A stretch of DNA of 64,000 nucleotides from Anas platyrhynchos (GCF_047663525.1 NC_092593.1:25446501-25510500), one strand, 5' to 3'. Shown: positions 1 to 9,093, numbered from the stretch's first letter. Notes: a model not told the origin generated them from the letters alone. A program made the numbers and translations.

Positions 1-423
1 TATTATATATTGTCACTAGATTTATCATAAGGTACAGGAAACAATGAGCTGATAACTTTCTTACAGTCATAAAAAGACTACTCAGAGGAAAACCATTACA
101 GCTCATAAGGGAGTTGCAACATCCTTCAATTAATGTTTTTGAAAGTTCTAAAACTCCAAGTAGTGGCAATGGAAATATTTTAACTTAGTAACTTAATAAA
201 ATGTAGTAAATTAAAACAAACAAGTACAGTTGAGAGAATTGCGTGTTCCTCCCATGATTTGTCACTATGTGCAAGTCAGGTCACTCTTGGTTTACTAACA
301 AAGTCCTCGGTCCCTACAGTCCCTTAAGTAGGAGGCAGACCATTTTTCCTGGAGAAAATGCTATTATATGCAAGTCATATATACTACACACTACTATACA
401 TAGTCAATACTATTATATGCAAG
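1..423. other. AT-rich non-coding sequence
   Basis: No gene is visible. A 16-bp direct repeat, CTATTATATGCAAGTC, occurs at 361-376 and again at 410-425. The second copy touches the 5' junction of the CR1 element that follows. It looks like a small local duplication and not a target-site duplication, because both copies lie on the same side of the element. Confidence 0.6.
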
Positions 424-967
424 TCCCCCTGTATTCAGCTCTGGTGAGGCTGCACCTCAAATATCGTGTTCAGTTTTCAGCCACTCATTACAAGTAGGAC
501 ACTGAGGTGCTTAAGCGAGCCCAGAGAAGGGCAACGAAGCTGGTGAGGGGTCTGGAGAACAAGTCTTATGATGAGCAGGTGAGGGAGCTGGGCTTGTTCA
601 GACTGGAGAAGAGGAGGCTCAAGGGTGACCTTATTGCACTCTGTAGATACCTTAAAGAAGGCTGTAGCAAGGTGGGAGTTGGTCTGTTATCCCACATGCC
701 TGGTGACAGGATGAGGGGAGAAGGGCTAAAGTTTCACCAGGTGTGTTTTAGGTTGGATATTAGGAAGATCTTCTTTACTGAAAGTTGTTAGGTATTGGAA
801 TGGACTGCCCAGGGAAGTAGTGGAGCCACCATCCCTGGAGGTCTTTAAAAGATGTTTAGATGTAGAGCTTAGGGATATGGTTTAGTGGAGGACTTGTTAG
901 TGTTAGGTCAGAGGTTGGACTGGGTGATCTTGGAAGTCTCTAACCTGGATGATTCTGTGATTTTACT
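424..967 (+). mobile_element. CR1 LINE retrotransposon, 5'-truncated, 3' end of ORF2 plus tail
   Basis: This is a 5'-truncated copy of a chicken-repeat-1 (CR1) non-LTR retrotransposon in plus orientation. Position 507 onward still translates to the degenerate C-terminal part of the CR1 ORF2 reverse transcriptase, with recognisable blocks such as [28 protein letters not shown] and YLKEGC. The frame is broken by a stop at about 789 and by later stops, so the copy is dead. The 3' UTR part (GGACTGCCCAGGGAAGTAGT, then GGACTGGGTGATCTTGGAAG) ends at GATTCTGTGATTT, the family's short 3' tail. CR1 inserts without a poly-A tail and is typically truncated at the 5' end, as here. The precise subfamily was not determined. 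Confidence 0.93.
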
Positions 968-1883
968 TTTTGAACACTACAGGTTTCAAATAGTTATACT
1001 GAATTTGGAAAAAAAAAAAAAAAAAACACCACAGAATAGGCCAGCAATATTTGAACCATTTTTACAAAACTACTACTAGAACTTTCACATGTAGAACTTT
1101 CTTATCCTTTCATGTTAAGAGGGTTGTGTATATTGCTGATCCCATGTAACATCCTGGGTGCTGTTCCCATTTTAGATTAAAAGAGATACAAGACAAAGAG
1201 TAAGCCTGTAGCAGTAATTGCATAGTAGGCAGGCAAATGCCAGTCTAGCATACACCACTGAACGTACATGTAGGGCCCTGGTTTGTTCTACATCTTGGAG
1301 CATGGACAGAATTTGGGAGCAGAGCATACAGGTACTTCTGATGGCAATATGAAAGGGACAGCTGGAAGTACCACATTCCACATAAGGAGTAAGTATGATA
1401 TAGAAGGTATTGGAAGTTGCTCAAAGCAGCTAGTTTTGTTATTGTCTGCTATCTCATGTGCCTTTTGATTCAAATAATATAGATAAAAGAATGTAGATAC
1501 ACAATAAGTCCTATGTACCTCTTAATAAGGAGTACATTTGAAGACATTTGACATAAGAGTCCTTCAAATTAATTTTGCAGCTCTTCAGCCTTCAAAAGCA
1601 TTCCAGTATTTACAAATATTTAGCGTTCTCCAGACAAAGTAACTATCTTTGAATTTCATGTACATCCTTCAGGTTTAGGGTGGCTAATTACACAGCACAC
1701 AAGGACATCTAGTTCATCAGCAGTTCTGATGATAACAGAGCTTTTTTTCTCCAGTGACAATTACAGAAAAATACACATTTTTACAATATACCATGGAACA
1801 GTTTTGTCGAATGCTTTAGTTTGAAGCCACATTACTCTGTTTTACTTTAGAGCCAGTAGAGCTGCCTTAGAAACTTAACACAT
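968..1883. other. Non-coding, no gene seen
   Basis: AT-rich single-copy-looking sequence with an A18 run at 1009-1026. Reading frames here are short and unlike any family I recognise. No RNA gene or repeat family was recognised. Confidence 0.5.
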
Positions 1884-2700
1884 TTGTATTTTTTTAAACA
1901 GATGGCTCAAGTAAAAGTAGAAAGAGCAGAAAGGAGGAGGGCACCACAGGAAGGGAAGCAAGGCCACTGCCAGGGCACAGCAAGGGCCAGCTGCTCCTGG
2001 GGGACAGGGAGCCAGGGGGACCCCAGGGTGAGCACAGCGGGGCTGTTCTGGGCAGGGGCCAACACACAGTACCTGAGCAAGGCCACCCAGGGGAGGGTGC
2101 CAGCACCAGCTGAAGCACAGATCACTGGCAGGCTTGCTGTGAAGAGGCAGGGCTGAGGCCAGGGCAGGACATCAGGCTGTGTGCCTGGCTCTGCACCAGC
2201 AGGGCTTGGCACCAGTCAGGGCTGTGACTAAACTGGAGACCAGCATCCTACAGCATCTCTGAGGCAAAGGGGTAAGAGCCTTCCAAGCTGAGCTTAAATA
2301 ACTCTTGGGCAGGTTGCAGGTGGGGCTGGTCAGGGTGATTAAGGCTAGTTAGTGCCCTCAGTGCCTAGAAGCTGAAATTAAAGGTGTACTAAGGAGCAGA
2401 AAGGGCAGCTGACGGAGACCACAGGTCGGGCAGGGGCCCCATGTCCCTGAGAGCAGAGCCATGTGTAGCCAGGTTCAGCCAAGAGCCCAGATGGCTGGGC
2501 ACATCCATTGCTTCGAGGCAGGTCCAACATCAAGCTGGGAAGCAGAGTCAGCGGGGGCAAGTCTGGTGGCAGCAAACACAGCCAGTACCAGTCCGGCAGC
2601 CACCAGGGGAGTCCGTAGTGACAAGGGAAGTCCAAGGTCAAGCCAGGATATGAAGTCTGTTTTTCAGGTAGGGGAGGCCTTTGTGGTTTCTCAAAGCTGG
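1884..2700. other. GC-rich, CpG-poor block, possible old unclassified repeat
   Basis: The sequence becomes abruptly GC-rich but contains few CpG dinucleotides, unlike the CpG islands at 5.9, 7.5-9.5 and 10.1 kb. It is dominated by CAGG, CCAG, CAGCA and AGTCCAAGGTCAAGCCAGG-type wording, most evident at 2480-2650. Frames on both strands are open for up to 135 codons, but the predicted peptides are low-complexity and match nothing I know, so they are treated as compositional. It may be an old methylated and decayed interspersed repeat. Confidence 0.3.
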
Positions 2701-3618
2701 CTCTCCACAGTCTGGACCTAGAGGGACACTGTGTGTCAGGGTGCTGGCCTTGAGGACATGCAGCTAAACTACAAGGGGGGAACATCCTCTGGGCTCAGAC
2801 AAGAAGCAGCAGAAAACAGGGAGATGATCTTTAACTAACAGCATTCCTCACTGCGTGAAGGAAGTCATCTCTCGCTGTGCTAAGAACCAGTGGATATCTC
2901 AGAAATTCCTTTCAGGATAATGTAGTGAAGGGAGGAAAGATAGGAACAGAAAGTGAGGGAAGTATGGCTAGTGGTTACTGCAAGAGAGCAACCAGGTAAA
3001 ACAAGCTATTGGGAAATAAATCTTCTCCCTCAAGACAAGGAGTAGAAAAATGCAATGAGGTGAATAGGTGAGAAAATGTAAGGCCAGTTTTTGATTCATG
3101 GATGGTATGATACTGAAGGTAGGGAATGGAAATTAAGAAGGGATAAGAGGAGGCTGTGAGGAAATATCCATTGCCTGATCTGGAGAATTTGACTGTATGT
3201 TTCTGGTAGCTGGCCTGTTTCAGCTATTAGTAGAGATTTGTTCTGGAGAAATCTGAATTCTGAAATTGGCAGCCTGTCCTTGTCAGGTGTTTTTCTGGCT
3301 ACAGTGTCTGTTTGTGCAATAAAGGCTTAGTGTGTAGTCAGTTATACTTCAGTTTTTAATTCCCAAATATTAGCTCTTCTTCTTGCATTGCTCCTCTAGA
3401 AGGAATGTATTCGAACTATCAGCATTAGTTCATCTCTGTTGTGTTGATTTTCCTTGTCTTCAAAGAAGAGATATTAAGCAGAATATCAAGCTTTTTACAC
3501 AGTAAATGAAGTCATAGATTATTTTTTCTGAAGAAAAAATGGTAGCAACAGTCTGTAGAGGAGAGCATTACTGTTACTATATATTATTCTGTATGCCTGA
3601 AAAGGAGAAGGAAATCAT
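2701..3618. other. Non-coding, no gene seen
   Basis: Mixed-composition sequence with short reading frames only. Nothing recognisable was found. Confidence 0.5.
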
Positions 3619-3672
3619 CGCGGGGGGGGTGGGCGGGGGGAGGGGGGAAAGAAGGGGGGAGGGGCGGGGAGA
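3619..3672 (+). repeat. G-rich tract with G-quadruplex potential
   Basis: A purine run with at least six separate runs of four or more G (for example GGGGGGGG, GGGGGG, GGGG) divided by one to five other bases, followed by a GAGAGAG stretch. Four closely spaced G-runs on one strand meet the usual G-quadruplex rule. No gene lies nearby, so any function is unknown. Confidence 0.8.
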
Positions 3673-5285
3673 GAGATTGAAGATCAGATAAGGAAAAGAA
3701 GGTCTGAAGTTGTAGAGATGGACAAGTTAGTTTAGGACAGATGTCTGCAAAGAAAAGAACAGGAAGGAATGAAAAGGTTGTGCAGGGATGGAGTCTGAAG
3801 TGTGAATCATTCCCAAGAGCATCAGGAGATGAAACCAATCTTAATTAAAAATAAAATAAAGAAGAAAATTTGATAATGGAAAGGAATATAATACAAGATT
3901 TTATTCACCAGAGGACTTTTTTTTTTTCTTTCCACTAAGGTCGATAATGCTTTCTTTTAAGATAATGAAGTTTTAATATGAATCTTCTGTTGTTCTGTCA
4001 CCAAAATGTTAGCAAATAATGTATAATGTAATTTCTTCTATTCTATTTCATACAAAATGCAGTAATTGTGCTGCAAACTGCTACAGTCTAGGAAACTGAA
4101 AGGCGGAGCTCTAAGTCTATGTTTTACATACCCTGTAGGCAACCTAAATACTTAAGAGAACGCTTTGAGAGCATTGTCAGTTTTAATTTTGTATTGCATA
4201 GCTTCTGACAGTTTGTTAAATACATATATGAATTATTTAAAAAACACTTATGTACATATTTAAAGAACAGTCTATTTGTAGGTCTTCAGATCACTGGTTC
4301 AATATGTATTCATGTATGATGTTTTTCAAGACTTTGTAATTTGGGATTTTCAGCTAAGGAATGAGTGTAGAGCATTTGTTAATTTCTGAAATAATTACTA
4401 TACAATCTGTCTTGGTGAATAGAAGCAAAGACCAATTTCTGCATGTTTTTCCTGACGGTTCACCAAGCAAATTTTGATTTATGTGAGTTCTTCCTGAATA
4501 GGAATGAGTGAGAATTGAGAGATTATTCCTCTACGTGCTGTATATACACACAATACAAGTGGACTGTAGCTCTGAAATTTCTAAAACTATCTGATAAGGT
4601 TCTTCATTGTGAAGGAGCACTGCACTGTTAATAACCCTTTCTTTCCAAGAGGAGGATGAATTATATTTTTAATATGTCAAAAGCCACCATTCAGGTCAGG
4701 GTGAACCCGGTTTTGATGAGCTAGAATGCTGCAATAATTGTAGGAATTGGCACACTTGTCGATGTGACCCATTGTAGTCGGGGGCCTTGGCTGTGCCACA
4801 GGCAGCGAGGACCAGCAGCCCCCAGTCCTGGCCTGTTGCTTCAGAAAACCCAGAAGGGTGAAACCATGGGCTGTGAGTGTTGTGCACACTGCTCCTGCAG
4901 AGATGGCCCTGGTACTGCCTTCTCGAGCATGCACCAGGGGCAGAACAATTTCTGCTGTCCAAGAAGTGTGGCAGAAAGAAGGGGAAGGCCACTTGTCTCA
5001 AAGAGCTGCAAAAATAGCGTTCTAGGCCTCCACTGGATTACCCAGCATGTTTCTGGGGATGACTCAACCCCTCGGTTTCCTCCGCATGAGGAAGTTAGAT
5101 AATCCCACTATAGCCTTAGTTAATTAGAGATATGTTCATAAGAGAAGAACGGTGTGAGTAATTCTTTCCTTTGAAAGAGACCTTGATAGACCTTCCTGTG
5201 GGAGTCATGAGCAGAGATTTCAGGATTTAGCCTGATATTAACAGTAAGAAAAAATAAATATCATGGAGGCATCAGGAGCAGCACC
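3673..5285. other. Non-coding, no gene seen
   Basis: AT-rich sequence with a moderately GC-rich patch at about 4750-5090. Frames of 85-112 codons in that patch overlap on both strands and look compositional. No repeat family or RNA gene was recognised. Confidence 0.5.
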
Positions 5286-5295
5286 GGAGGGGGGG

Positions 5296-5396
5296 AAAAA
5301 AAAAAAAAAAAAAGGAAAGAAAGAAAATAATAAAAAAATCTCCAGTATTTTATAAGGGGAAAAAAAAATAAAATAAAATAAAATAATTGAAAAAAC
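5296..5396 (+). repeat. A-rich and (AAAAT)n low-complexity tract
   Basis: An A18 run is followed by A/G-rich sequence and then about five AAAAT units near 5360-5385. It is a simple repeat with no function seen. Confidence 0.85.
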
Positions 5397-5639
5397 AAAA
5401 CTCACAAGTGATTTGTAAAGTGGAGCCTCCAGTTACCAAAATGCCTAATTAATTTTCCTTATTAGGTTGCTCATAACATTAAAATATTATTTCCTCTAAA
5501 GTATTGCCATAGCAGACACTCAGATAGCCTAGCGAGATCTAAGTAAATTGCATTGGCTAGTGGAGTTGAATTTCGTTATTAAAGGAAAAAAAAAAATGAA
5601 AAGAAAGAAAGAAAAAGGTAATTGAAAAGGTTTCTTGTG

Positions 5640-5835
5640 GTTTGGAAATGCCTTCCAAATATTCATTAAACATTTAAGCGACTAAATTCGCAGAATATGT
5701 TCCCGACATTGGCACTGGTTCTGCGGTATTCCTCTCATCAGATGGAAGTGGTGCGTGTTGTGCGGAGCGCATTCATGCATAACCAATATCATTTTCATAA
5801 ATTAAAACCTCCCCTGCAGAAGGAACATCTGTGCC
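5640..5835. promoter_or_regulatory. Candidate enhancer downstream of NEUROD1 with paired CAGATG E-boxes
   Basis: Two E-boxes of the neurogenic CAGATG class lie 87 bp apart: CAGATGG at 5739-5745 and CATCTG (its reverse complement) at 5826-5831. Between them are a CCAAT motif at 5783-5787 and AT-rich homeodomain- or POU-like text (ATTCATGCATAA, TTCATAAATTAAAA). Proneural and NeuroD-family bHLH factors bind CAGATG-type E-boxes. The position, about 400 bp past the NEUROD1 polyadenylation site and beside a CpG island, suggests a regulatory element. No alignment was available, so enhancer status is inference. Confidence 0.35.
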
Positions 5836-5869
5836 TGCCTTTGAATAAAGACGGTGGCACGCCAGTGGC

Positions 5870-6240
5870 CCCTGCCCGACTGCAAGAATCCCCGAGCGGC
5901 GGCGGCCGGGGGCCGAAGGGCCCGCCGAGCCCGGCCCGGCTTCTTCCGACGGGCTGAAAACCGGCGGCCGCGTCCCGACCCGGGGCCACCGCTCCGGGCG
6001 AGGCGATGCCGGTGCCGGCGACCTGTTGGCAGCCGCTGCTGCTGCCCGCCGGGGAACGGCACGGCCGCCCCTCCGCGCTCTTCGGCCGCGCAACCGGCAG
6101 AGACCCCAGTCCCAAGGCTCCCCTCCCCAGTCCCGTCCCCTAAATCCTCCCCCCTCTTCCTCCTCCTCCCCACAGCCGTGAGCGTTTGGCCCCGGCCCCG
6201 CGGGGGAGGCGAAGAACGCGCGTCCCGCTCCCGTGCTGGT
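5870..6240. promoter_or_regulatory. Small CpG island at the 3' border of NEUROD1
   Basis: A sharply bounded GC- and CpG-rich segment (CGGCGGCGGCC, GCGAGGCGATGCCGG, CTTCGGCCGCGC) sits directly beyond the NEUROD1 polyadenylation signal at 6261-6266. It is separate from the main NEUROD1 island, which begins near 7440. Frames on both strands are open for up to 140 codons, but none resembles CERKL, the expected neighbour on this side, or another known protein. It could be the promoter of a non-coding or antisense transcript, or a CpG-rich enhancer. Confidence 0.5.
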
Positions 6241-6260
6241 CGGTTGTTTTTAACGCCAAT

Positions 6261-6266
6261 TTTATT
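6261..6266 (-). terminator. NEUROD1: NEUROD1 polyadenylation signal AATAAA
   Basis: TTTATT on the plus strand reads AATAAA on the NEUROD1 strand. It is the only canonical hexamer I found on that strand between the stop codon and the CpG island. Cleavage is expected 10-30 nt further on, near 6235-6250, exactly where composition changes to CpG-rich. Confidence 0.7.
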
Positions 6267-6962
6267 CTACAAATAATAAGTGGTGCACCTTTCATGAGCT
6301 ATCCCAATAAAACAATAATCCCATAGGAATTACACTAAGAAAAAAAAAATCACATTTAAGGAGAAATGCAACATTCGACCAAATGTTCAATACTATGTTG
6401 TTGCAAAAGGACGGATGTTCTCTAAAATCCCAGTGTGCATTACACCATAATATACAGGATTACAAACAAAATTACAGTACAGATTGATTCCAGTTGAACC
6501 AGCATTACATTTCAAACAGCACTTATTCTGGACTGCATTGTACATGCAATAGCTATTGTTCTAATTACGGATTAAATGGTTTGAATTTGTTTCAAGCTAC
6601 CGTACTAATCGACTACAATAGGTATATAGCCCAACTTCAACAACCTGATTAGTTTTAGGTTCCAATTTATAAGATGAATATATGACAACCACGGATCGTG
6701 TGAATATGTATAAAATCATGCATTTATATCGTCCGGAAACATTAACATCTTCAAGTTCTCTTCAGAAAAAAAAAAAAAGGAAAAAGGAAAGAGAAAAAAA
6801 AAAGAAAAAAACACCACGGAATGCAGAGGGGTTCAAAGACTGAAAAGAAACAGTGCAAATTGTACGTGATAGTCAAGCAGCTTTTGATTTAAAAAGGGTG
6901 TTGGCATTTGCTCATAATATTTATATACAAGTTTGTGCAAGTCATGTGTTGAATTGATATGT

Positions 6963-6968
6963 TTTAAT
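6963..6968 (-). terminator. NEUROD1: Possible proximal polyadenylation signal ATTAAA
   Basis: TTTAAT on the plus strand reads ATTAAA in the NEUROD1 mRNA. This is the commonest variant signal. It would shorten the 3' UTR and remove the more distal U-rich tract. Use is unproven. Confidence 0.25.
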
Positions 6969-7486
6969 AGAAAATAAGTCTCTCGTTCTTATATCTTCTC
7001 AAGAGCTAGGGATCTGGTTCTTATTGTCAGGGGAAAAGGAACAAAAAAAAAGAAAAGAAACAAAAAAAGGAAAAAAAGACTTTCATGGGAAAGAAATTGC
7101 CCGGATTGCGCTTATTTTGTTTTTCTTTAACTATTCGAAAGGAAAGAAGTGCTAAGGCAACATAACTTCTCTAAGCACTTTTCTGCTGGTTTAAATTAGT
7201 TAAATTATTTTGTATAAATTAGATATAATTCTACCTTTCCAGTATGTATAAAAATCGATGAAGCTGCATGGTTTAAAATAGGAAATTCACGTTATAAAAA
7301 GTCATTAAAAATTCTGTACAAAATCACAACAAAATAATTCGGCATGGGAAAGGTAACAAGTAGGAAAACGTTGGTTGAAAAATAGAGATCTCCTATATAC
7401 TTCGTAATTGGCCCATCGCTAGGTTAAAAATTGCATAGATCCTAATTATTGCTTGCGGTTTCGGCGGCCCGGGCGGGTGGCAGGGG

Positions 7487-8566
7487 TCAGTCGTGGAAGA
7501 TGGCGTTGAGCGGGGCGCTCAGGACCCGCTCGTGGGGCGGGTGGCCCTCGTAGGGCGCCCCCAGGCCGTCCAGGGGCAGCTCGCAGCGGGCGGCGGCGCC
7601 CGAGAAGACGGCGGCGGCGTGGCCGGGCGCGGCGGCCAGGGAGGCGGCGGGGTAGTGCATGGTGAAGGCGTAGCTCTTGTCGAAGTCGGCGGCGGGCTCG
7701 TGCTTGAAGGAGAAGTTGCCGTTGATGCTGAGGGGCGGGCTGAGCGGGCCGTCGAAGGCGGGGCTGGCGCCGTCGGGGAGGCCGCCCTCGAAGAAAGGCT
7801 CGAGCGCGGCGCCGTAGGCGTGCGGCGGCTTGAGGTGGAAGAGGTGGGAGCTGTCCATGGTGCCGTAGGGCGGGCTGGGCAGCCCCGGCGACTGGTACGG
7901 GTAGGGGGGCGCCGCGAAGGGCGCCCCGGCCGCCGGCATGTGCGGCGGCACGTCCGGGCTCTGCTCGGGCAGGAAAGTCCGCGGGTTGAGTTGCAGGCAG
8001 CCGGCCACCAGGTTGGTGGTGGGCTGCGACAGGCCCTTGCACAGGGTCTGCACGAAGGAGACGAGGTCCGGGCTCTTGCCGGAGCGCAGGATCTCGGAGA
8101 GAGCCCAGATGTAGTTCTTGGCCAGGCGCAGCGTCTCGATCTTGGAGAGCTTCTGCGTCTTGGAGTAGCAGGGCACCACCTTGCGCAGGTTGTCCAGGGC
8201 CGCGTTCAGCCCGTGCATGCGGTTGCGCTCCCGGGCGTTGGCCTTCATGCGCCGCAGCTTGAAGCGCTCCATGCGCGCCTTGGTCATCTTCTTCTTCTTG
8301 GGGCCCCGCCGCTTGGGCTTCTGCTCGTCGTCGTCGTCGTCGTCGTCCTCCTCCTCCTCCTCGTCCAGATCATCCTCCTCGTCCTCCTCCTCGCCGTTGC
8401 GCAGCGGGTCCTCCTCGGCCTCGGCGGGCAGCGCCTCCAGGTCCTCCTCCTTCTTGTCGGCCTCGTGCTCCTCGTCCTGCGAGCTCAGGCACTCGTCCGC
8501 CCAGCCCGGGGGGCCCTGCGCCGGGGGCTCGCCCATCAGCCCGCTCTCGCTGTACGACTTGGTCAT
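7487..8566 (-). CDS. NEUROD1: Neurogenic differentiation factor 1 (NeuroD1/BETA2), bHLH transcription activator
   Basis: NeuroD1 is a nuclear class II bHLH activator. It dimerises with E-proteins (TCF3/TCF12) on CANNTG E-boxes and drives neuronal, inner-ear, retinal and pancreatic beta-cell differentiation, including insulin transcription. The start [14 protein letters not shown] is diagnostic of NEUROD1, so the open frame continuing upstream to 8893 is not coding. Order along the 359 residues: acidic stretch (about 58-81); basic nuclear-localisation cluster [11 protein letters not shown] (83-93); bHLH (about 105-160, basic part [13 protein letters not shown], helix 2 [22 protein letters not shown]); conserved NeuroD block through [21 protein letters not shown] (about 168-202); C-terminal transactivation region ending LNAIFHD. 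Mammalian NEUROD1 is 356-357 residues, so length is normal. The frame is intact. Codons are almost all G or C at the third position, and the C-terminal half is unusually rich in Ala, Gly and Pro, with several Ser/Thr positions lost. The ATG has G at -3. All coding sequence is in exon 2. Confidence 0.98.
   Translation of the reverse strand: MTKSYSESGLMGEPPAQGPPGWADECLSSQDEEHEADKKEEDLEALPAEAEEDPLRNGEEEDEEDDLDEEEEEDDDDDDDEQKPKRRGPKKKKMTKARMERFKLRRMKANARERNRMHGLNAALDNLRKVVPCYSKTQKLSKIETLRLAKNYIWALSEILRSGKSPDLVSFVQTLCKGLSQPTTNLVAGCLQLNPRTFLPEQSPDVPPHMPAAGAPFAAPPYPYQSPGLPSPPYGTMDSSHLFHLKPPHAYGAALEPFFEGGLPDGASPAFDGPLSPPLSINGNFSFKHEPAADFDKSYAFTMHYPAASLAAAPGHAAAVFSGAAARCELPLDGLGAPYEGHPPHERVLSAPLNAIFHD
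8326..8347 (-). repeat. NEUROD1: (GAC)n trinucleotide run coding for poly-Asp in NEUROD1
   Basis: On the coding strand about seven GAC codons in a row give the Asp run at residues 74-80, flanked by a GAG-rich Glu run. In mammals, as I recall, the acidic segment is mostly Glu. Pure trinucleotide runs like this can change length by slippage. Confidence 0.85.
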
Positions 8567-8575
8567 GGCGAGCGC

Positions 8576-8969
8576 CTGCCTGCCGGGGGGACGGGGATGG
8601 GGACGGGGGGGACACAAGCGCCGTGTCAGCAGCGGGAAAGGCACCCGGGGGACGTGTGTCCCGGCACCGTTACACAACGCGCCGGGCGGTTTAAGCAGAT
8701 TACGCTTTAGGGGGTGACACCGCCGGGCACCTGCCCTCCCTCCCCGCCCCGACGGCGCCCGCCGCCTCCCGCCGGGGCTCCCCCTGCCCGGCCACCGGCT
8801 CCCCGGCGGTAACAGGTGCGGGGCCGGCCCCGCTCCCCGCTCCCCGTTCCTTGGGCGGAACAATGCGGGGCGGCAGCGGGATGGACGGGGCACCCGCGCG
8901 CCCGGTCCGGTGACAAAGCCCCCCTCCCGGCCGGCCGCCCCGACGCCGCGGAGCGCTGCCCCCCGTTAC
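8576..8969 (-). other. NEUROD1: NEUROD1 5'-UTR intron (predicted)
   Basis: On the minus strand the donor CGGAG|GTAAC lies at 8970/8969. The acceptor is a C-rich pyrimidine stretch ending GGCAGGCAG|GCGCTC at 8576/8575, only 9 nt before the ATG. Using the first of the two tandem AGs (8581-8580) would lengthen exon 2 by 4 nt without changing the protein. Vertebrate NEUROD1 genes have one intron in the 5' UTR, which supports this model; 394 bp is compact. The intron contains a CAGGTG E-box (8813-8818) and a SOX-like AACAATG (8859-8865). Confidence 0.65.
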
Positions 8970-9060
8970 CTCCGCTCCTCAGCCGGTGCAGCGCGGCGCC
9001 GGTCGCATAACCCCGCCGCTGCCGGCGCCCGCTCCGTGCGAGGGCGCCGCGCGTGTTTCC
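8970..9060 (-). other. NEUROD1: NEUROD1 non-coding exon 1 (predicted)
   Basis: The 5' end is estimated about 30 nt below the TATA box and is uncertain by several bases. The 3' end is fixed by the strong donor at 8970/8969. The exon carries one upstream ATG (9008-9006) that opens a nine-codon frame ending in TGA at 8979. Confidence 0.55.
8979..9008 (-). other. Short upstream ORF in NEUROD1 exon 1 (predicted)
   Basis: ATG at 9008-9006 with G at -3 is followed by eight codons and TGA at 8981-8979, encoding MRPAPRCTG. It lies wholly within predicted exon 1 and ends before the splice donor, so if transcription starts above 9010 the mRNA would carry it. Such uORFs can lower initiation at the main ATG. 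Expression is inference. Confidence 0.35.
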
Positions 9061-9086
9061 GCGGGGCGCAGCGCCGGCCGCCCCGG

Positions 9087-9093
9087 TTATATA
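9087..9093 (-). promoter_or_regulatory. NEUROD1: NEUROD1 TATA box
   Basis: TATATAA on the minus strand, in the context GCTATATAACC, is embedded in an otherwise almost pure GC region and stands out clearly. NEUROD1 promoters are known to be TATA-containing. It sets the expected start site near 9060. Confidence 0.75.

Larger units (their letters stand above)
6245..7486 (-). other. NEUROD1: NEUROD1 3' UTR
   Basis: The sequence after the NEUROD1 stop codon turns AT-rich and runs to an AATAAA, giving about 1.24 kb, close to the size I recall for mammalian NEUROD1. Read as mRNA it holds two U-rich tracts, complementary to A-rich 6766-6812 and 7049-7080. A variant ATTAAA on the minus strand (6963-6968) could give a shorter 3' UTR of about 540 nt. 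The uniform slow-evolving look of the segment fits a conserved UTR, but conservation was not measured. Confidence 0.75.

Noticed and set aside
5773..6276. Possible first exon of CERKL in the small CpG island
   Set aside because: None of the minus-strand frames resembles the CERKL N-terminal region as I recall it. The island is kept as an orphan.
7493..8710. 405-codon plus-strand frame antisense to NEUROD1
   Set aside because: It is a mirror of the GC-rich NEUROD1 exon; the peptide is low-complexity Val/Leu/Gly and matches no family.
8567..8893. In-frame open extension upstream of the NEUROD1 ATG, giving a 468-codon frame
   Set aside because: The extension is GC-rich composition with no homology. 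The family start MTKSYSE is at 8566, and a splice acceptor lies 9 nt before it.
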